64,000 bases of DNA from Paraburkholderia phenazinium (GCF_900100735.1 NZ_FNCJ01000004.1:126019-190018); one strand, 5' to 3'. Numbered from the stretch's first letter, positions 34,489 to 50,032 are shown. Numbers and translations are program-made. Notes: generated by a model from the sequence alone, not told the origin.

Positions 34489-35520
34489 TTACTCGGCGAG
34501 CGACTTGCCCGATGCGTCCTTCACCTTCTCTTTCCACTGCGTCTTGATTTCCGACACAACCGATTCCGGCAGCGAGATGTAGTCAAGATCGTTTGCAGCC
34601 TGCGCGCCGTTCTTGAACGCCCAGTCGAAGAACTTCAGCGTTTCGGCGCCTTGCGGTGCCTTCTCTTGCGTCGTATGCAGCAGCACGAACGTTGCGCCGA
34701 CGACCGGCCATGCGTTCTGTCCCGGCTCGTTCGTCAGGATCTGGTAGAACGACTTCGACCAGTCTGCGCCTGCCGCTGCAGCCTTGAAGGTGTCCGTCTT
34801 CGGCTCGACCACTGCACCCGACGAATTCTTCAGCGCGGTGTAGTTCATGTGGTTTTGCTTGGCGTACGCCCATTCGACATAACCGATTGCGCCCGGCAGA
34901 CGTTGCACGAAGGCTGCGACGCCGTCGTTGCCCTTGCCGCCCGTGCCCGTCGGCCAGCTGACCGTTGCGCCTTCACCGACCTTCGACTTCCAGTCTGCGT
35001 TGACCTTCGACAGGTAGTTCGTCCAGATGAAGCTGGTGCCCGAACCGTCAGCACGGCGCACCACAGCGATATCCGTATCCGGCAGCTTTACCTTCGGGTT
35101 CAGTGCAACGATCGCCGGATCGTTCCACTTCTTGATCTTGCCCAGGTAGATGTCGCCGAGCACTTCGCCCGACAGCACCAGTTGGCCCGGCGTCACGCCC
35201 GGCAGATTCACAACCGGCACCACGCCGCCGACCACCGTCGGGAACTGGAACAGGCCGTCCTTGGCGAGCTCGTCGTCCTTCAGCGGAGCGTCCGAACCTG
35301 CGAAATCAACCGTCTTGGCGTTGATCTGCTTGATGCCGCCCGACGAACCGATACCTTGGTAGTTGACCTTGCCGCCGCCCGACTTCTGATAAGCGTCAGC
35401 CCACTTCGTATAGATGGGTGCTGCGAAGGTGCTGCCCGCGCCGGTAATGTCGGTGGCTTGCGCTGCGATCGCGAAGAGCGCGCTAGCCAGGCCAGCGAAC
35501 GCGGTTTGCATCAATTTCAT
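34489..35520 (-). CDS. pstS: phosphate-binding periplasmic protein PstS
   Basis: A 343-residue phosphate-binding protein. A signal peptide ends at IAAQA (about residue 22); the mature start [17 protein letters not shown] is the family hallmark. Phosphate ligands occur in GAGSTF, SDAPL and [16 protein letters not shown]. It is the first gene of the operon and is preceded by tandem Pho boxes. Confidence 0.97.
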   Translation of the reverse strand: MKLMQTAFAGLASALFAIAAQATDITGAGSTFAAPIYTKWADAYQKSGGGKVNYQGIGSSGGIKQINAKTVDFAGSDAPLKDDELAKDGLFQFPTVVGGVVPVVNLPGVTPGQLVLSGEVLGDIYLGKIKKWNDPAIVALNPKVKLPDTDIAVVRRADGSGTSFIWTNYLSKVNADWKSKVGEGATVSWPTGTGGKGNDGVAAFVQRLPGAIGYVEWAYAKQNHMNYTALKNSSGAVVEPKTDTFKAAAAGADWSKSFYQILTNEPGQNAWPVVGATFVLLHTTQEKAPQGAETLKFFDWAFKNGAQAANDLDYISLPESVVSEIKTQWKEKVKDASGKSLAE

Positions 35521-35892
35521 GAGACCTCCAGTGGTGTGAGCGGATTACACGACACCGCGAAGAATAGGGTCTCTTTGTGACAGTAACGTGACGAACCGTG
35601 AAAAGCGCGTGACAGTACGATTACTGCGATGAAAGCAAGATTCGGCTAGTGAAAGCTGTCGGAGCGGCGTTCCCGCCGTGTCTGTAGAGATTAGGCGAAA
35701 AATGCGCAGTGGGAACGTTTGCGCGCAGATGAAGGACTTCTGGAAGGGGGGTGATCGAAACGGAAGCGATTAGAAAGGTAAACCTGGATTCCGAGGCGCG
35801 AGAGCTGCCTGCGTTTTAGCAGGCGGAGCGTGCGGCGGCGCGACAATTGGCCGCAGCGCCGTACACTCCACCCTGAGCGGGCAGCTTTCGAA
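35521..35892. other. pstS promoter region and glmM-pst gap, no gene
   Basis: This 372-bp gap holds the pstS Pho promoter in its left third (separate entry). The rest (about 35620-35892) shows no gene; a weak GCCTGC-N6-GCAGGC hairpin near 35806-35824 might lie at the glmM 3' end. Confidence 0.55.
35561..35615 (-). promoter_or_regulatory. tandem Pho boxes and -10 of the pstS promoter
   Basis: On the plus strand four GTGA-type half-sites occur at 35577 (GTGACAG), 35588 (GTGACGA), 35598 (GTGAAAA) and 35609 (GTGACAG), spaced 11, 10 and 11 bp. Read on the minus strand, the promoter-proximal half-site CTGTCAC is followed by exactly 10 bases and then TATTCT, a good -10. This is the classical layout in which PhoB replaces the -35 contact. 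Confidence 0.85.
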
Positions 35893-37251
35893 TCAGGCAG
35901 TCGCCTGCTTGACCACGCTGGCGATCGCCTCGGCGTGCTGGACCGCGTCGTCCACCTGTTGGGCTTCGACCATCACACGCAATACCGGCTCGGTGCCGGA
36001 GGCGCGGATCAACACCCGGCCGTGCCCTTCCAGGGCGGCCTCGGCTGCGCTGATGGCGCGGCGGATTGCATCGCTGCCCTTCCAGTCCGCGCCCGGCTGC
36101 ATCCGCACGTTGATCAGCTTCTGCGGGAACAGCGTCACGCCTTCGAGCAGTTGGCCGAGCGTCTTGCCGCTGCGCTTGATGGCCGCCAGCACCAGCAGCG
36201 ACGAGACGATTCCGTCACCGGTCGAATGGCGGTCGAGCGAGAGGATGTGGCCCGAGCCCTCGGCGCCCAGTTGCCAGCCGTGCTCGCGCAGTTGTTCGAG
36301 CACGTAGCGGTCGCCGACCGCCGCGCGCACGAACTGCACGCCGGCGCGCTGCAAGGCCACTTCGACCGCCATATTGGTCATCAGCGTGCCGACTGCGCCT
36401 TCCACCTTGCCGTCAGTTGCAATGCGGTCCTTGACCAGCACATATAGCAACTCGTCGCCGTTGTAGAGGCGGCCGGCGGCGTCGACCACCTGCAGGCGGT
36501 CGGCGTCGCCGTCTAGCGCGATGCCGAGGTCGGCGTGATTTGCGCGTACCGCGCGCACCAGCGCGTCCGGCGCGGTGGCGCCGACGCCGTCGTTGATGTT
36601 GAAGCCGTTCGGCGCGACGCCGATGGAGATTACGTCAGCCCCGAGTTCGTGGAATACGTGCGGCGCAATGTGATACGACGCGCCGTGCGCACAATCGACC
36701 ACCAGCTTCATGCCGCGCAGATCGAAGGCGGCCGGGAAGGTGCTCTTGCAGAACTCGATATAACGGCCAGCAGCGTCGTCCAGACGCCGCGCCTTGCCGA
36801 GTTGCTCGGAGGCGGCGCAGTCGAGCGGCTGGTCCAGTTGCTCCTCGATCTTCAGCTCGACTTCGTCGGGCAGCTTGTCGCCGTTGGCCGAGAAGAACTT
36901 GATGCCGTTGTCGTAGTAAGGATTGTGCGAGGCGCTGATGACCACACCAGCTGCGAGGCGCAAGGTGCGCGTGAGATAGGCGACACCCGGCGTGGGCATC
37001 GGGCCGGCCAGCATGACGTCGACGCCTGCTGCCGAAAAACCCGCCTCCAGCGCGGCTTCGAGCATGTAGCCCGAGACGCGCGTGTCCTTGCCGATCAGCA
37101 CAGTCGGGCGCTGGCCGCTGTTGACCCAGCGGTCCCCGCCCGCCAGCACCTTGCCGGCGGCGTAACCGAGCCGCAATACAAAATCCGGCGTGATCGGCGC
37201 GTCGCCGACCTTGCCTCGAATGCCATCAGTACCGAAAAAACGACGTGCCAT
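35893..37251 (-). CDS. glmM: phosphoglucosamine mutase GlmM
   Basis: A 452-residue phosphohexomutase that converts glucosamine-6-phosphate to glucosamine-1-phosphate for UDP-GlcNAc, peptidoglycan and LPS. The start [16 protein letters not shown] is diagnostic. The phosphoserine is Ser108 in [15 protein letters not shown], the Mg loop is ALDGDADRL, and the C-terminal phosphate loop is [14 protein letters not shown]. It follows folP by 28 bp. Confidence 0.97.
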   Translation of the reverse strand: MARRFFGTDGIRGKVGDAPITPDFVLRLGYAAGKVLAGGDRWVNSGQRPTVLIGKDTRVSGYMLEAALEAGFSAAGVDVMLAGPMPTPGVAYLTRTLRLAAGVVISASHNPYYDNGIKFFSANGDKLPDEVELKIEEQLDQPLDCAASEQLGKARRLDDAAGRYIEFCKSTFPAAFDLRGMKLVVDCAHGASYHIAPHVFHELGADVISIGVAPNGFNINDGVGATAPDALVRAVRANHADLGIALDGDADRLQVVDAAGRLYNGDELLYVLVKDRIATDGKVEGAVGTLMTNMAVEVALQRAGVQFVRAAVGDRYVLEQLREHGWQLGAEGSGHILSLDRHSTGDGIVSSLLVLAAIKRSGKTLGQLLEGVTLFPQKLINVRMQPGADWKGSDAIRRAISAAEAALEGHGRVLIRASGTEPVLRVMVEAQQVDDAVQHAEAIASVVKQATA

Positions 37252-37279
37252 CTTGATGTTTTCCTCTCTCTTCGACGGG

Positions 37280-38191
37280 TCAGCTGCGACGCGCTGCGTC
37301 GCGCATGGCCGCCCAAACTTTTAATGCATCGACTGTCTGCGCCACATCATGCACGCGCAGTATCGCGGCACCGCGCTCGGCGGCGCAGACCGCCGCAGCG
37401 ATGCTCGCGGCCATCCGCTCCGGCGCCGCCCGGCCCGTGACCGCACCGAGCATCGACTTGCGCGACATGCCCGCCAGGATTGGGAACGCTTCTGGGGACG
37501 GCGGCTCGCCGCGCGGTGCCGTGTCCGGCAGGTGGGCGAGCAAGGCGTAGTTGTGTTCGATCACGGCTTTGCCGAAGCCGAAACCGGGGTCGACGCTGAT
37601 GCGCCGCTTGGCGACACCCGCCTGCGTCAAAGCGGCGACCCGCTCCTCCAGAAACGCCCGCACTTCGCCAACCACGTCCTGATAGGCCGGTTCGCCCAGT
37701 TGCATGGTCTGCGGCTCGCCCAGCATGTGCATCACGCACAGGCCGCATTGGCTGTCGCGCACGGCGTCAATGGCGCCGGGCAGGCGAAAGCCCCAGATGT
37801 CGTTGATCAGATCCGCGCCGGCGGCCAGCGCGTGACGCATGAGTTCGGGCTTGTAGGTGTCGACGGACAAGGGCACCTGGGCGGCGCGCAACTGCTCGAC
37901 TAGCGGAATCACCCGCTCCAGTTCTTCGTCGAGCGGCACCGGCGGCGCACCGGGACGGGTCGACTCGCCGCCGATATCGATCATGTCCGCGCCGTCGAGC
38001 AGCATCCGCTCGGCCTGGCGCAGCGCATCGCCGCGCAACGCGAACTTGCCGCCGTCGGAGAACGAATCGGGCGTGACGTTGAGAATGCCCATCACCAACG
38101 GGCGCTCGAAGCTCAAGGTGAAGCGGCCGCATTGCAACGGCTCAGGTGTGGGGAGATGCGGTAATGCGGTGTTCGACACGTGAAGGGCCAT
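37280..38191 (-). CDS. folP: dihydropteroate synthase
   Basis: A 303-residue TIM-barrel enzyme that joins p-aminobenzoate to hydroxymethyl-dihydropterin in folate synthesis and is the sulfonamide target. Motifs are [29 protein letters not shown] and [23 protein letters not shown] start at [10 protein letters not shown]; a TTG five codons earlier is possible. Gene order ftsH-folP-glmM is the standard one in proteobacteria. Confidence 0.96.
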   Translation of the reverse strand: MALHVSNTALPHLPTPEPLQCGRFTLSFERPLVMGILNVTPDSFSDGGKFALRGDALRQAERMLLDGADMIDIGGESTRPGAPPVPLDEELERVIPLVEQLRAAQVPLSVDTYKPELMRHALAAGADLINDIWGFRLPGAIDAVRDSQCGLCVMHMLGEPQTMQLGEPAYQDVVGEVRAFLEERVAALTQAGVAKRRISVDPGFGFGKAVIEHNYALLAHLPDTAPRGEPPSPEAFPILAGMSRKSMLGAVTGRAAPERMAASIAAAVCAAERGAAILRVHDVAQTVDALKVWAAMRDAARRS

Positions 38192-38221
38192 ACCTGCTGC
38201 GGGCAAAAGAGATCAATGCAA

Positions 38222-38254
38222 AACGGGCCGGTGTGAAATCACACCGGCCCGTGC
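38222..38254 (-). terminator. hairpin after ftsH
   Basis: ACGGGCCGGTGTGA pairs perfectly with TCACACCGGCCCGT. On the minus strand TTTTG follows. It lies between the ftsH stop and folP, so it may end most ftsH transcripts or act as a partial terminator within the cluster. Confidence 0.7.
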
Positions 38255-38271
38255 TTTGGACGTGGCTTCGA

Positions 38272-40161
38272 TCAGGCCGGCGCAGTCGCGCTGCCCGGCT
38301 TCACCTCGGTACCCGCGCTGCCACCCGACGAAGCGTCGCTTGCCGACGGCGGCGAACTCTTCGGGGCGCGCGGCGGACGGCCTGCCATGATGTCGTTGAT
38401 CTGATCGGCGTCGATCGTCTCCCACTCCATCAGGGCTGCAGTCATCGCTTCGACCTTGTCGCGGTTCTCATCCAGCAGACGCTTGGCGAGGTTGTACTGC
38501 TCGTCCAGCACGCGGCGGATTTCCGCGTCGACCTTCTGCTGCGTCGCTTCCGAGATGGTGCGCGTGAAGCCGCGACCGAACGGCGTAGCGTCGTTCTCGT
38601 CGTCCACGTAGACCATCGGTCCGAGCGCATCGGTCATGCCGAAGCGGGCCACCATGGCGCGAGCCGTAGCCGTTGCCTTGTTGAAGTCGTCCGAGGCGCC
38701 CGTGCTGATCAGGTTCAGGAACAGTTCTTCCGCCACCCGGCCACCGAACAGAATCGCCAGACGATCCAGCAGGTAGTCCTTCGAATACGTTTCGTTGTCG
38801 TGCTCCGGCAACTGCCACGTCACACCCAGTGCGCGACCGCGCGGGATGATCGTGACCTTGTGCACCGGATCGGCCTTCGGCAACAGCTTGGCGATCACCG
38901 CATGGCCCGACTCGTGGTACGCCGTGGCGCGCTTCGATTCTTCGCGGATCACGGCCGACTTGCGCTCCGGACCCATGAAAATCTTGTCCTTGGCGTCTTC
39001 GAAGTCGATCATTTCGACGATGCGCTTGCCGCGGCGTGCCGCGAACAGTGCCGCTTCGTTCACGAGGTTCGCCAGGTCGGCGCCCGAGAAGCCCGGCGTG
39101 CCGCGTGCGATCACCGCTGCGTCGACGTCGTTCGAGATCGGCACCTTGCGCAGGTGGACCTTCATGATGTGTTCGCGACCGCGGATGTCCGGCAGGCCGA
39201 CATAGACCTGACGGTCGAAACGGCCCGGACGCAGCAGCGCCTTGTCCAGCACGTCGGAACGGTTCGTGGCAGCGATCACGATCACGCCCGAGTTCGCTTC
39301 GAAGCCGTCCATCTCGACCAGCATCTGGTTCAGCGTCTGTTCGCGTTCGTCGTTACCGCCGCCCATGCCGGCGCCACGATGACGGCCGACCGCGTCGATT
39401 TCGTCGATGAACACGATACACGGGGCATGCTTCTTGGCCTGTTCGAACATGTCGCGCACACGTGCGGCGCCGACACCGACAAACATTTCCACGAAGTCCG
39501 AACCGGAAATGCTGAAGAACGGCACTTTCGCTTCGCCAGCAATGGCACGGGCGAGCAGCGTCTTACCGGTTCCCGGCGGCCCGACCAGTAGCACGCCGCG
39601 CGGGATGCGCCCGCCGAGCTTCTGGAATTTTTGCGGATCGCGCAGGAAGTCGACCAGTTCCGAGACTTCTTCCTTGGCTTCGTCGCAACCGGCGACGTCG
39701 GTGAAATTGATTGCGTTGTTGTTCTCATCGATCAGACGTGCACGGGACTTGCCGAACGAGAACGCACCGCCCTTCCCGCCCCCCTGCATCTGTCTCATCA
39801 TGTAGAACCAGAACCCGATAATCAGGATTGTGGGTCCAAGGTAATACAGCGCGGACACAAGCGCGTTCGGTTCGTCATCGGCCTTGCCGCTCACCTGAAC
39901 GCCATACTTCATCAGGTCGCCGACCATCCAGATGTCGCCGGGCGACACGATCTGGTACTTCTGGCCGTCTGCTGGAGTGACCGTGAGGTTACGCCCCTGA
40001 ACGATGACGTTCTTGACCTTGCCGTTCTTCGCGTCATCCATGAACTGCGAATAGGAAACGCCTTCCTGGACACGGGGCTTATCGAACTGCTTGAACACCG
40101 TAAACAGCACCAGTGCGATAACCAGCCACACTGCTGCCTTCGAAAACATATTGTTGTTCAA
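38272..40161 (-). CDS. ftsH: ATP-dependent zinc metalloprotease FtsH
   Basis: A 629-residue membrane-anchored AAA+ protease that degrades misfolded membrane proteins and regulators such as sigma-32 or LpxC in relatives. Helix 1 is residues 8-24, the periplasmic domain follows, and helix 2 is about 105-123. Walker A GPPGTGKT is 194-201, Walker B FIDEID is 251-256, the second region of homology ends RPGRFDRQV, and the zinc motif HESGH is 416-420. The C-terminal tail is Ser/Ala/Gly rich. It follows rlmE, as in E. coli. Confidence 0.97.
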   Translation of the reverse strand: MNNNMFSKAAVWLVIALVLFTVFKQFDKPRVQEGVSYSQFMDDAKNGKVKNVIVQGRNLTVTPADGQKYQIVSPGDIWMVGDLMKYGVQVSGKADDEPNALVSALYYLGPTILIIGFWFYMMRQMQGGGKGGAFSFGKSRARLIDENNNAINFTDVAGCDEAKEEVSELVDFLRDPQKFQKLGGRIPRGVLLVGPPGTGKTLLARAIAGEAKVPFFSISGSDFVEMFVGVGAARVRDMFEQAKKHAPCIVFIDEIDAVGRHRGAGMGGGNDEREQTLNQMLVEMDGFEANSGVIVIAATNRSDVLDKALLRPGRFDRQVYVGLPDIRGREHIMKVHLRKVPISNDVDAAVIARGTPGFSGADLANLVNEAALFAARRGKRIVEMIDFEDAKDKIFMGPERKSAVIREESKRATAYHESGHAVIAKLLPKADPVHKVTIIPRGRALGVTWQLPEHDNETYSKDYLLDRLAILFGGRVAEELFLNLISTGASDDFNKATATARAMVARFGMTDALGPMVYVDDENDATPFGRGFTRTISEATQQKVDAEIRRVLDEQYNLAKRLLDENRDKVEAMTAALMEWETIDADQINDIMAGRPPRAPKSSPPSASDASSGGSAGTEVKPGSATAPA

Positions 40162-40354
40162 AGCACCACTCCTTCACTCATAGACGGGCGCCTACATTTG
40201 CCTTGCGGCACCACTAAAGCATTCTAATCCAGTCCGCAGACCCCTGCCATAACGTTTCGCTACCACAGAAATAGCGCAGGACGCTGCCCCAGTGCCGCTT
40301 TTCCGACAAATCTGGGACTCAAAAAGGTCGCGGGACGCCCGCTGGGGTACCCAC

Positions 40355-41017
40355 TTAGCCGGGCCGTTTCAGATGCTTACCCAAAATAAAAGTTTCGGAC
40401 GATTTGTCGCGCGACGCTTTCGGCTTGCGCGCGGCCACCGTCTTGAACTGCTGCTTGAATTTCTCGACAATCTGGCTGTAACCGCTGCCGTGAAAGCATT
40501 TCACTAAAAGGGCACCATCCGGCTTCAGATGATTCTGCGAGAATTCCAGCGCGAGATCGCATACATGCTCGATCCGCGCGGCGTCCGCGAGCGCCACTCC
40601 CGACAGGTTGGGCGCCATATCCGAAATTACAAGGTCGACCTGGCGTTCTCCGACCAATTCTTCCAATTGGTGCAGAACCGTGTCCTCGCGGAAGTCGCCC
40701 TGGATGAAGGTGACGTCGGCGATCGGCTCCATGGGCAGCATGTCGAGCGCGATAATCATGCCGTCGATGCCGCCTTCGCGCGTCGCATCGCGCTTCGCGC
40801 CCTGCGCCAGCTTGTTACGGGCGTACTGGCTCCAGCTGCCGGGCGCCGAGCCGAGGTCGACAATGATCTGGCCGGGACGGATCAGCTTGTCCTGTTCGTC
40901 GATTTCCTTCAGCTTGTAGGCCGCTCGGGCGCGGTAACCCTCCCGCTGCGCCAGTTTGACGTACGGATCGTTGATGTGATCGTGCAGCCACGACGTGTTG
41001 AACTTGTTTTTTGCCAT
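40355..41017 (-). CDS. rlmE: 23S rRNA (uridine-2552 2'-O) methyltransferase
   Basis: A 220-residue RrmJ/FtsJ methyltransferase. SAM-binding [14 protein letters not shown] is at about residues 54-67, [13 protein letters not shown] carries the catalytic Asp, and [10 protein letters not shown] the catalytic Lys. It modifies U2552 in the A loop of the large ribosomal subunit. It is divergent from yhbY across 199 bp, the conserved arrangement in proteobacteria. Confidence 0.96.
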   Translation of the reverse strand: MAKNKFNTSWLHDHINDPYVKLAQREGYRARAAYKLKEIDEQDKLIRPGQIIVDLGSAPGSWSQYARNKLAQGAKRDATREGGIDGMIIALDMLPMEPIADVTFIQGDFREDTVLHQLEELVGERQVDLVISDMAPNLSGVALADAARIEHVCDLALEFSQNHLKPDGALLVKCFHGSGYSQIVEKFKQQFKTVAARKPKASRDKSSETFILGKHLKRPG

Positions 41018-41216
41018 TAAACGTTGAACTCTTGCTGCGTGATGTCGCGCTTTTAGCGGATAATACGCGTTTAATTCGCGCGGCTGCCGCTCCTTGGGTC
41101 ATTCACCCTTGGGCTATCAACCGCGTTCTCTGTTGTTCTGACGCGCCGCCCTGCGCGATCGACCAAAGCGATCGGAAATGCAGGCGCCGCCATTTTAGTC
41201 GAGTCTCCCACTTTCC

Positions 41217-41750
41217 ATGCCAGCCCTCAAAGTCTCTTCCGATCAACGCGCCGAGTTGCGCTCCCAGGCACATGCGCTCAAACCGGTCGTGCTCATCGGC
41301 GCCGAGGGCTTGACTGACGCCGTTCTGGCCGAAATCAAGGTCCACCTTGGCGCCCATCAATTGATCAAGATCCGCGTGTTCGGCGACGAACGCGAAGAAC
41401 GGATTGCGATCTACGAACAGATCTGCGACACGCTGAATGCCGCGCCGATCCAGCATATCGGCAAGCTGCTGGTGATCTGGAAGCCGGAAGCAGCGGCCAG
41501 GCCTGCCAGCCGCGCCAAGCGTGGCGAGCTGCCGAGCGCCCGCGAAGCGGCATCTGAAGATGCCAAGCCGGGTAAAGGCCGCGCCCCGCGCGTGGTCACG
41601 GTGGTCAAGCCTTCCGAAATCCCGATGCGCAAGCCGAAGCCCAAGAAGGTCGTGGTACGCGGCAACGAACGCGTCACGCAAGGCGGCAATATCAAGCGCG
41701 CCAAAAAGCGCCAAACCAGCGCCAAGCGTCCGCATCAGTCGGTGAAGTAA
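41217..41750 (+). CDS. yhbY: YhbY-type CRM-domain RNA-binding protein
   Basis: A 177-residue protein. Residues 1-95 form a CRM (YhbY) domain with ALKPVVLIGAEGLTDAVLAE and HQLIKIRVFG, including the GxxG-like loop that binds RNA; YhbY associates with pre-50S ribosomal particles. The remaining 80 residues are a lysine/arginine-rich disordered tail not present in E. coli YhbY, likely adding RNA affinity. Confidence 0.93.
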   Translation: MPALKVSSDQRAELRSQAHALKPVVLIGAEGLTDAVLAEIKVHLGAHQLIKIRVFGDEREERIAIYEQICDTLNAAPIQHIGKLLVIWKPEAAARPASRAKRGELPSAREAASEDAKPGKGRAPRVVTVVKPSEIPMRKPKPKKVVVRGNERVTQGGNIKRAKKRQTSAKRPHQSVK

Positions 41751-41822
41751 GCGGCCCGAAAGGCCGAGAAGGCTGCGGGCGCCTTGCCCGCAGCATGGGG
41801 CGTCGCTCGCGGGACGTCAGCC

Positions 41823-42368
41823 TTAACCGGTGACGCCCTTACCCGCTGCGCCTTGGGCTCCTTCCTCGGTCCCATTCGCGGCGCGCGCCACGCCTGCATC
41901 GGTGGGCAACTTCCACACCAGGGCAATCGCGAGCAAGCTCTCGATCAGGTAAAACAGGCTCGACACTCCGTGCAGTACGCCGAAGCGCATCGCGTCCGGA
42001 GAATGGGCCACATCCGTGCCGGCCTCGAGCGCAGCGATGCGGATGGCATTCATGAAAGGCTGCAGCGCAAAGTATCCCAGCAGCACGCACATCAGCATCC
42101 CGGCAATCAACCAGCGCAGGCGGCGATAAGCGTCGTTGCCGCGGCGGATCAGCACGTTGGCAAGCACCAGCAGCAACACCCCGCACACCACGCCAAGCAC
42201 GCCTTCGATGCGAAACATCTGAGCCGCAAGCGCGCCCGCATCGATCCGGTCTAGCGAGTTGAACAGCACGGGCGCAACCGCATAGCCGATAGTGAGCAGA
42301 CTGCCGACCCAAATCACGGTCAGCAGCCGGAACACCCGATGCGGCACGGCGGACACCTGAGTAGACAC
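41823..42368 (-). CDS. DUF4149 family membrane protein
   Basis: A 181-residue protein with four hydrophobic helices; the start VFRLLTVIWVGSLLTIGYAV and the core LEAGTDVAHSP, RFGVLHGVSSLFYLIESLL match the DUF4149 family. Function unknown. It lies 11 bp after greA on the same strand, a conserved pairing in beta-proteobacteria, so it is probably cotranscribed with greA. Confidence 0.9.
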   Translation of the reverse strand: MSTQVSAVPHRVFRLLTVIWVGSLLTIGYAVAPVLFNSLDRIDAGALAAQMFRIEGVLGVVCGVLLLVLANVLIRRGNDAYRRLRWLIAGMLMCVLLGYFALQPFMNAIRIAALEAGTDVAHSPDAMRFGVLHGVSSLFYLIESLLAIALVWKLPTDAGVARAANGTEEGAQGAAGKGVTG

Positions 42369-42379
42369 CTGAACGGCCT

Positions 42380-42856
42380 TTAGATGTAGCTGACGGCGAT
42401 GATTTCGTACTCGCGCACGCCGCCCGGCGCCTGCACCGAGGCGACGTCGCCTTCCGACTTGCCGATCAGGGCACGGGCGATCGGCGAGCTGATCGAGATC
42501 AGGCCGTGCTCGAGGTCCGCTTCGTCGTCGCCGACGATCTGGTATTTGACCGGCGCGCCCGAATCGAGGTCTTCCAGCTCCACGGTCGCACCGAACACGA
42601 TGCGGCCATCCGCGTCCACCTGGGCGGGATCGATAATCTGTGCGCCGGCCAGCTTCGACTCGATTTCCGCAATGCGGCCCTCGATGAAGCCCTGCTTCTC
42701 TTTCGCAGCGTCGTATTCGGCGTTTTCCGAGAGATCGCCCTGGGCACGCGCTTCGGCGATCGAGTTGACCACCGCCGGACGTTCAACCGATTTCAGGTGC
42801 TGCAGTTCATCGCGCAGCTTCTTGGCGCCACGCGTCGTCAATGGAATAGTGCTCAT
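42380..42856 (-). CDS. greA: transcription elongation factor GreA
   Basis: A 158-residue Gre factor, which rescues backtracked RNA polymerase by stimulating transcript cleavage. The N-terminal coiled coil ([20 protein letters not shown] through [12 protein letters not shown]) carries the acidic tip residues in [12 protein letters not shown]; the C-terminal FKBP-like domain follows. I start at [10 protein letters not shown], the canonical start and length. A long hairpin and T run lie 28 bp upstream. Confidence 0.96.
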   Translation of the reverse strand: MSTIPLTTRGAKKLRDELQHLKSVERPAVVNSIAEARAQGDLSENAEYDAAKEKQGFIEGRIAEIESKLAGAQIIDPAQVDADGRIVFGATVELEDLDSGAPVKYQIVGDDEADLEHGLISISSPIARALIGKSEGDVASVQAPGGVREYEIIAVSYI

Positions 42857-42883
42857 AAACAGCTCTAGTGGCAAAAAACGGCC

Positions 42884-42980
42884 ATAAAAAAAATCACCGC
42901 GGTTAAGTGCATCCCCGCTGGCGCCTGAGCCCGGGCAAAGCCCATGCCGGTACCTTGAGGGACGCCGCTTAACCGCGGCA
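42884..42980 (-). terminator. large stem-loop with T run between carB and greA
   Basis: On the minus strand CCGCGGTTAAG (42978-42968) pairs with CTTAACCGCGG (42907-42897). A structured loop of about 60 bases lies between them, and TGA plus eight T residues follow. It sits after the carB stop and 28 bp before the greA start, so it may be a carAB terminator or a greA leader attenuator. Confidence 0.7.
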
Positions 42981-43008
42981 CTTACATCTTGGACAGGTAT
43001 TCGAAGCC

Positions 43009-46263
<3,255 letters not shown>

Positions 46264-46487
46264 AACGCTCTCGCTAATGTATTCCTGAATTCTTTCCGTT
46301 GGCGCGCTGCGCCGCTGCTGCTGGGGCCGTTGTTACTGCTGGCTTCCCGCTGCTGCGGCGGCGCGCTCTATTCTGTTCGCCTGGCGCAAGCGGGCGGCGT
46401 TGTTGCTGCCGGCGCTCCGCCTTGCGCGGGCGTCCTTTACAGACACCCTGTGTGCGACGCCTTATTTGCGTACCTTAGTTGCGTACC
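46264..46487 (-). other. carA-carB intercistronic spacer
   Basis: A 224-bp GC-rich spacer with runs like GCTGCTGCTGG and GCTGCTGCGGCGGCG, probably non-coding. No ORF with a ribosome binding site is seen. It ends at the carA side with a 13-bp tandem duplication. In many relatives the two genes are closer. Confidence 0.5.
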
Positions 46488-46491
46488 TTAG
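46466..46491. repeat. 13-bp tandem duplication over the carA stop codon
   Basis: TTGCGTACCTTAG occurs twice in direct tandem, and the second copy contains the carA stop codon (TAA on the minus strand). The downstream copy lies in the carA-carB spacer. Confidence 0.85.
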
Positions 46492-47651
46492 GCGGCCGCT
46501 GCGGCTGCCGTCGTGCCGGCTTTTTTCTGGTCCATCAAGCCGGTGAAGCGATCGAACAGATAAGCAATGTCGTGCGGGCCAGGCGACGCTTCCGGGTGAC
46601 CCTGGAAGCAGAACGCCGGCTTGTCAGTCAGCGCAAAGCCTTGCAGCGTGCCGTCGAACAGCGACACGTGCGTGGCGCGTGCATTGGCGGGCAGCGTGGC
46701 GGCGTCGACTGCGAAACCGTGGTTCTGCGATGTGATGACCACGCGGCCGTCGCCCAGATCCTTCACCGGGTGGTTCGCGCCGTGGTGGCCGGTCTTCATC
46801 TTGATGGTCTTCGCGCCAACCGCGAGGCCCATGATCTGGTGGCCAAGGCAAATGCCGAAGGTCGGGATGCCGCGCTCGATCAGCTCCTTGGCGGTCGCGA
46901 TCGCGTAGTCGCACGGTTCCGGGTCACCAGGGCCGTTCGACAGGAACACGCCGTCCGGATTGAGCGCCAGCGCATCCGCCGCAGTTGCTTGTGCCGGCAA
47001 CACGGTGACGTGGCAGCCGCGCTCGGCCAGCATGCGCAGGATGTTGTACTTCACGCCGTAGTCGAACGCGACCACGCGGTACTTCGGCGCCTTCTGCGTG
47101 CCGTAGCCCTCGCCCAGACGCCATTCGGTCTGGGTCCACTCGAACGACTCTTTCGTCGACACAACCTTCGCGAGGTCCATGCCGGCCAGACCCGGGAACG
47201 AGCGTGCCAGTTCGATTGCCTTGGCTTCGTCATCCGAGCCAGCCAGAATCGCGCCGTTCTGCGCACCCTTGTCGCGCAGTACACGCGTCAGCTTGCGGGT
47301 GTCGAGACCGGCGATGGCCACCACGCCTTCGTCCTGCAGGTATTGCGAGAGCGTGCGCTCCATGCGGAAGTTCGAGGCGAGAACCGGCAGGTCGCGGATG
47401 ATGAGGCCGGCGGCATGGACTTTCGTGGCTTCGACATCTTCGGCGTTCACGCCGACGTTGCCGATGTGCGGATACGTGAGGGTCACGATCTGACGCGCGT
47501 AGCTCGGGTCAGTCAGGATTTCCTGATAACCGGTGATAGCGGTGTTGAAAACGACTTCGCCAATCGTATGGCCGGGGGCGCCGATCGAGTAGCCACGAAA
47601 GACCGTGCCGTCGGCGAGCGCGAGCAGAGCGGGAGAAAAAGACGGCAACAC
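46488..47651 (-). CDS. carA: carbamoyl-phosphate synthase small subunit
   Basis: A 387-residue glutamine amidotransferase subunit. The N-terminal CarA domain ([19 protein letters not shown]) is followed by a class I amidotransferase domain with the nucleophile Cys in [13 protein letters not shown] and the His/Glu pair near the C-terminus (GHPEASPGP). I start at GTG (PSFSP follows) because AAGGAG lies 8 bases before it. An in-frame ATG 46 codons upstream lacks a ribosome binding site and adds a Cys/His-rich stretch not found in CarA. Confidence 0.96.
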   Translation of the reverse strand: MLPSFSPALLALADGTVFRGYSIGAPGHTIGEVVFNTAITGYQEILTDPSYARQIVTLTYPHIGNVGVNAEDVEATKVHAAGLIIRDLPVLASNFRMERTLSQYLQDEGVVAIAGLDTRKLTRVLRDKGAQNGAILAGSDDEAKAIELARSFPGLAGMDLAKVVSTKESFEWTQTEWRLGEGYGTQKAPKYRVVAFDYGVKYNILRMLAERGCHVTVLPAQATAADALALNPDGVFLSNGPGDPEPCDYAIATAKELIERGIPTFGICLGHQIMGLAVGAKTIKMKTGHHGANHPVKDLGDGRVVITSQNHGFAVDAATLPANARATHVSLFDGTLQGFALTDKPAFCFQGHPEASPGPHDIAYLFDRFTGLMDQKKAGTTAAAAAA

Positions 47652-47894
47652 GGGAGACTCCTTGGGGGAACACCCTGTGCCGACCTGTCTATCCGAGCCG
47701 TGCGAGCCGCAGCGAGGCGCATCGTCGTGATGCGCGCGCAGGCTCGCTCGCGTACCGCAGCAGACGTCGCAAGGGCGCGATGGATCCATTGTATGGACTG
47801 ATCGGCAGGGTGCGGTGCGTCAGCCGCGCGCGGCGGATGAACGGTGTGGGAGAGGTAGGCGCTAGGGTGCGGGTTGATAAGCTCAAACCTTGGA

Positions 47895-47924
47895 ATTATA
47901 GCTCTAAAGTGCCCTTCCCTCCAA
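47895..47924 (-). promoter_or_regulatory. candidate carA promoter
   Basis: On the minus strand a perfect TATAAT lies at 47900-47895, with TTGGAG 18 bases upstream as a weak -35. It would give a leader of about 235 bases before carA. Confidence 0.45.
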
Positions 47925-48066
47925 ATGCGAGATGGCGCCGGGACCGGGTTCAGGGCCCCGCCGGGCAGGCAGAAGCCTTGCCCCATATGGCTCTCAGGCC
48001 GCCGGACCCCAATTTAGAAAGCGGAATCGGGATATGCAACCGGTCCGGTGCAAGAGCCCTGAAATG

Positions 48067-48094
48067 AAAACGCCGTCACCACAGGTGACGGCGT
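48067..48094 (-). terminator. terminator after mltD
   Basis: CGCCGTCACC and GGTGACGGCG form a 10-bp stem around a 3-base loop; on the minus strand TTTT follows. It lies about 80 bp after the mltD stop. Confidence 0.8.
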
Positions 48095-48176
48095 CGAAAA
48101 ACGAGAAGTGATCGGAGCGCAATTCATGCGCTGCCCCCGCAACGCATGTGGCCACTTCCGTGGGAGCCGCTTTGGT

Positions 48177-49877
<1,701 letters not shown>

Positions 49878-50032
49878 GAACGTCTCGGCTTCCACAGGAC
49901 TGGAATTTGCAGCCGATAGTACGAAAGCGAAACGTTTACGTCAATCGGAAATATACGAAAAACCTAGGTAAATCTTAGGCTTGGCAGATTTTTCCGAAAT
50001 TCAAGGTGAACATGACCCCATGAAGCGGTGGG

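Larger units (their letters stand above)
47652..48176. other. carA upstream region, no gene
   Basis: This 525-bp gap contains the carA leader and promoter and the mltD terminator (separate entries). The leader of about 240 bases before the carA GTG is long and GC rich; I find no recognisable riboswitch. Confidence 0.5.

Noticed and set aside
47652..47789. In-frame 46-codon N-terminal extension of carA
   Set aside because: The ATG has no ribosome binding site, the extension is Cys/His rich and unlike CarA, and AAGGAG supports the GTG at 47651.
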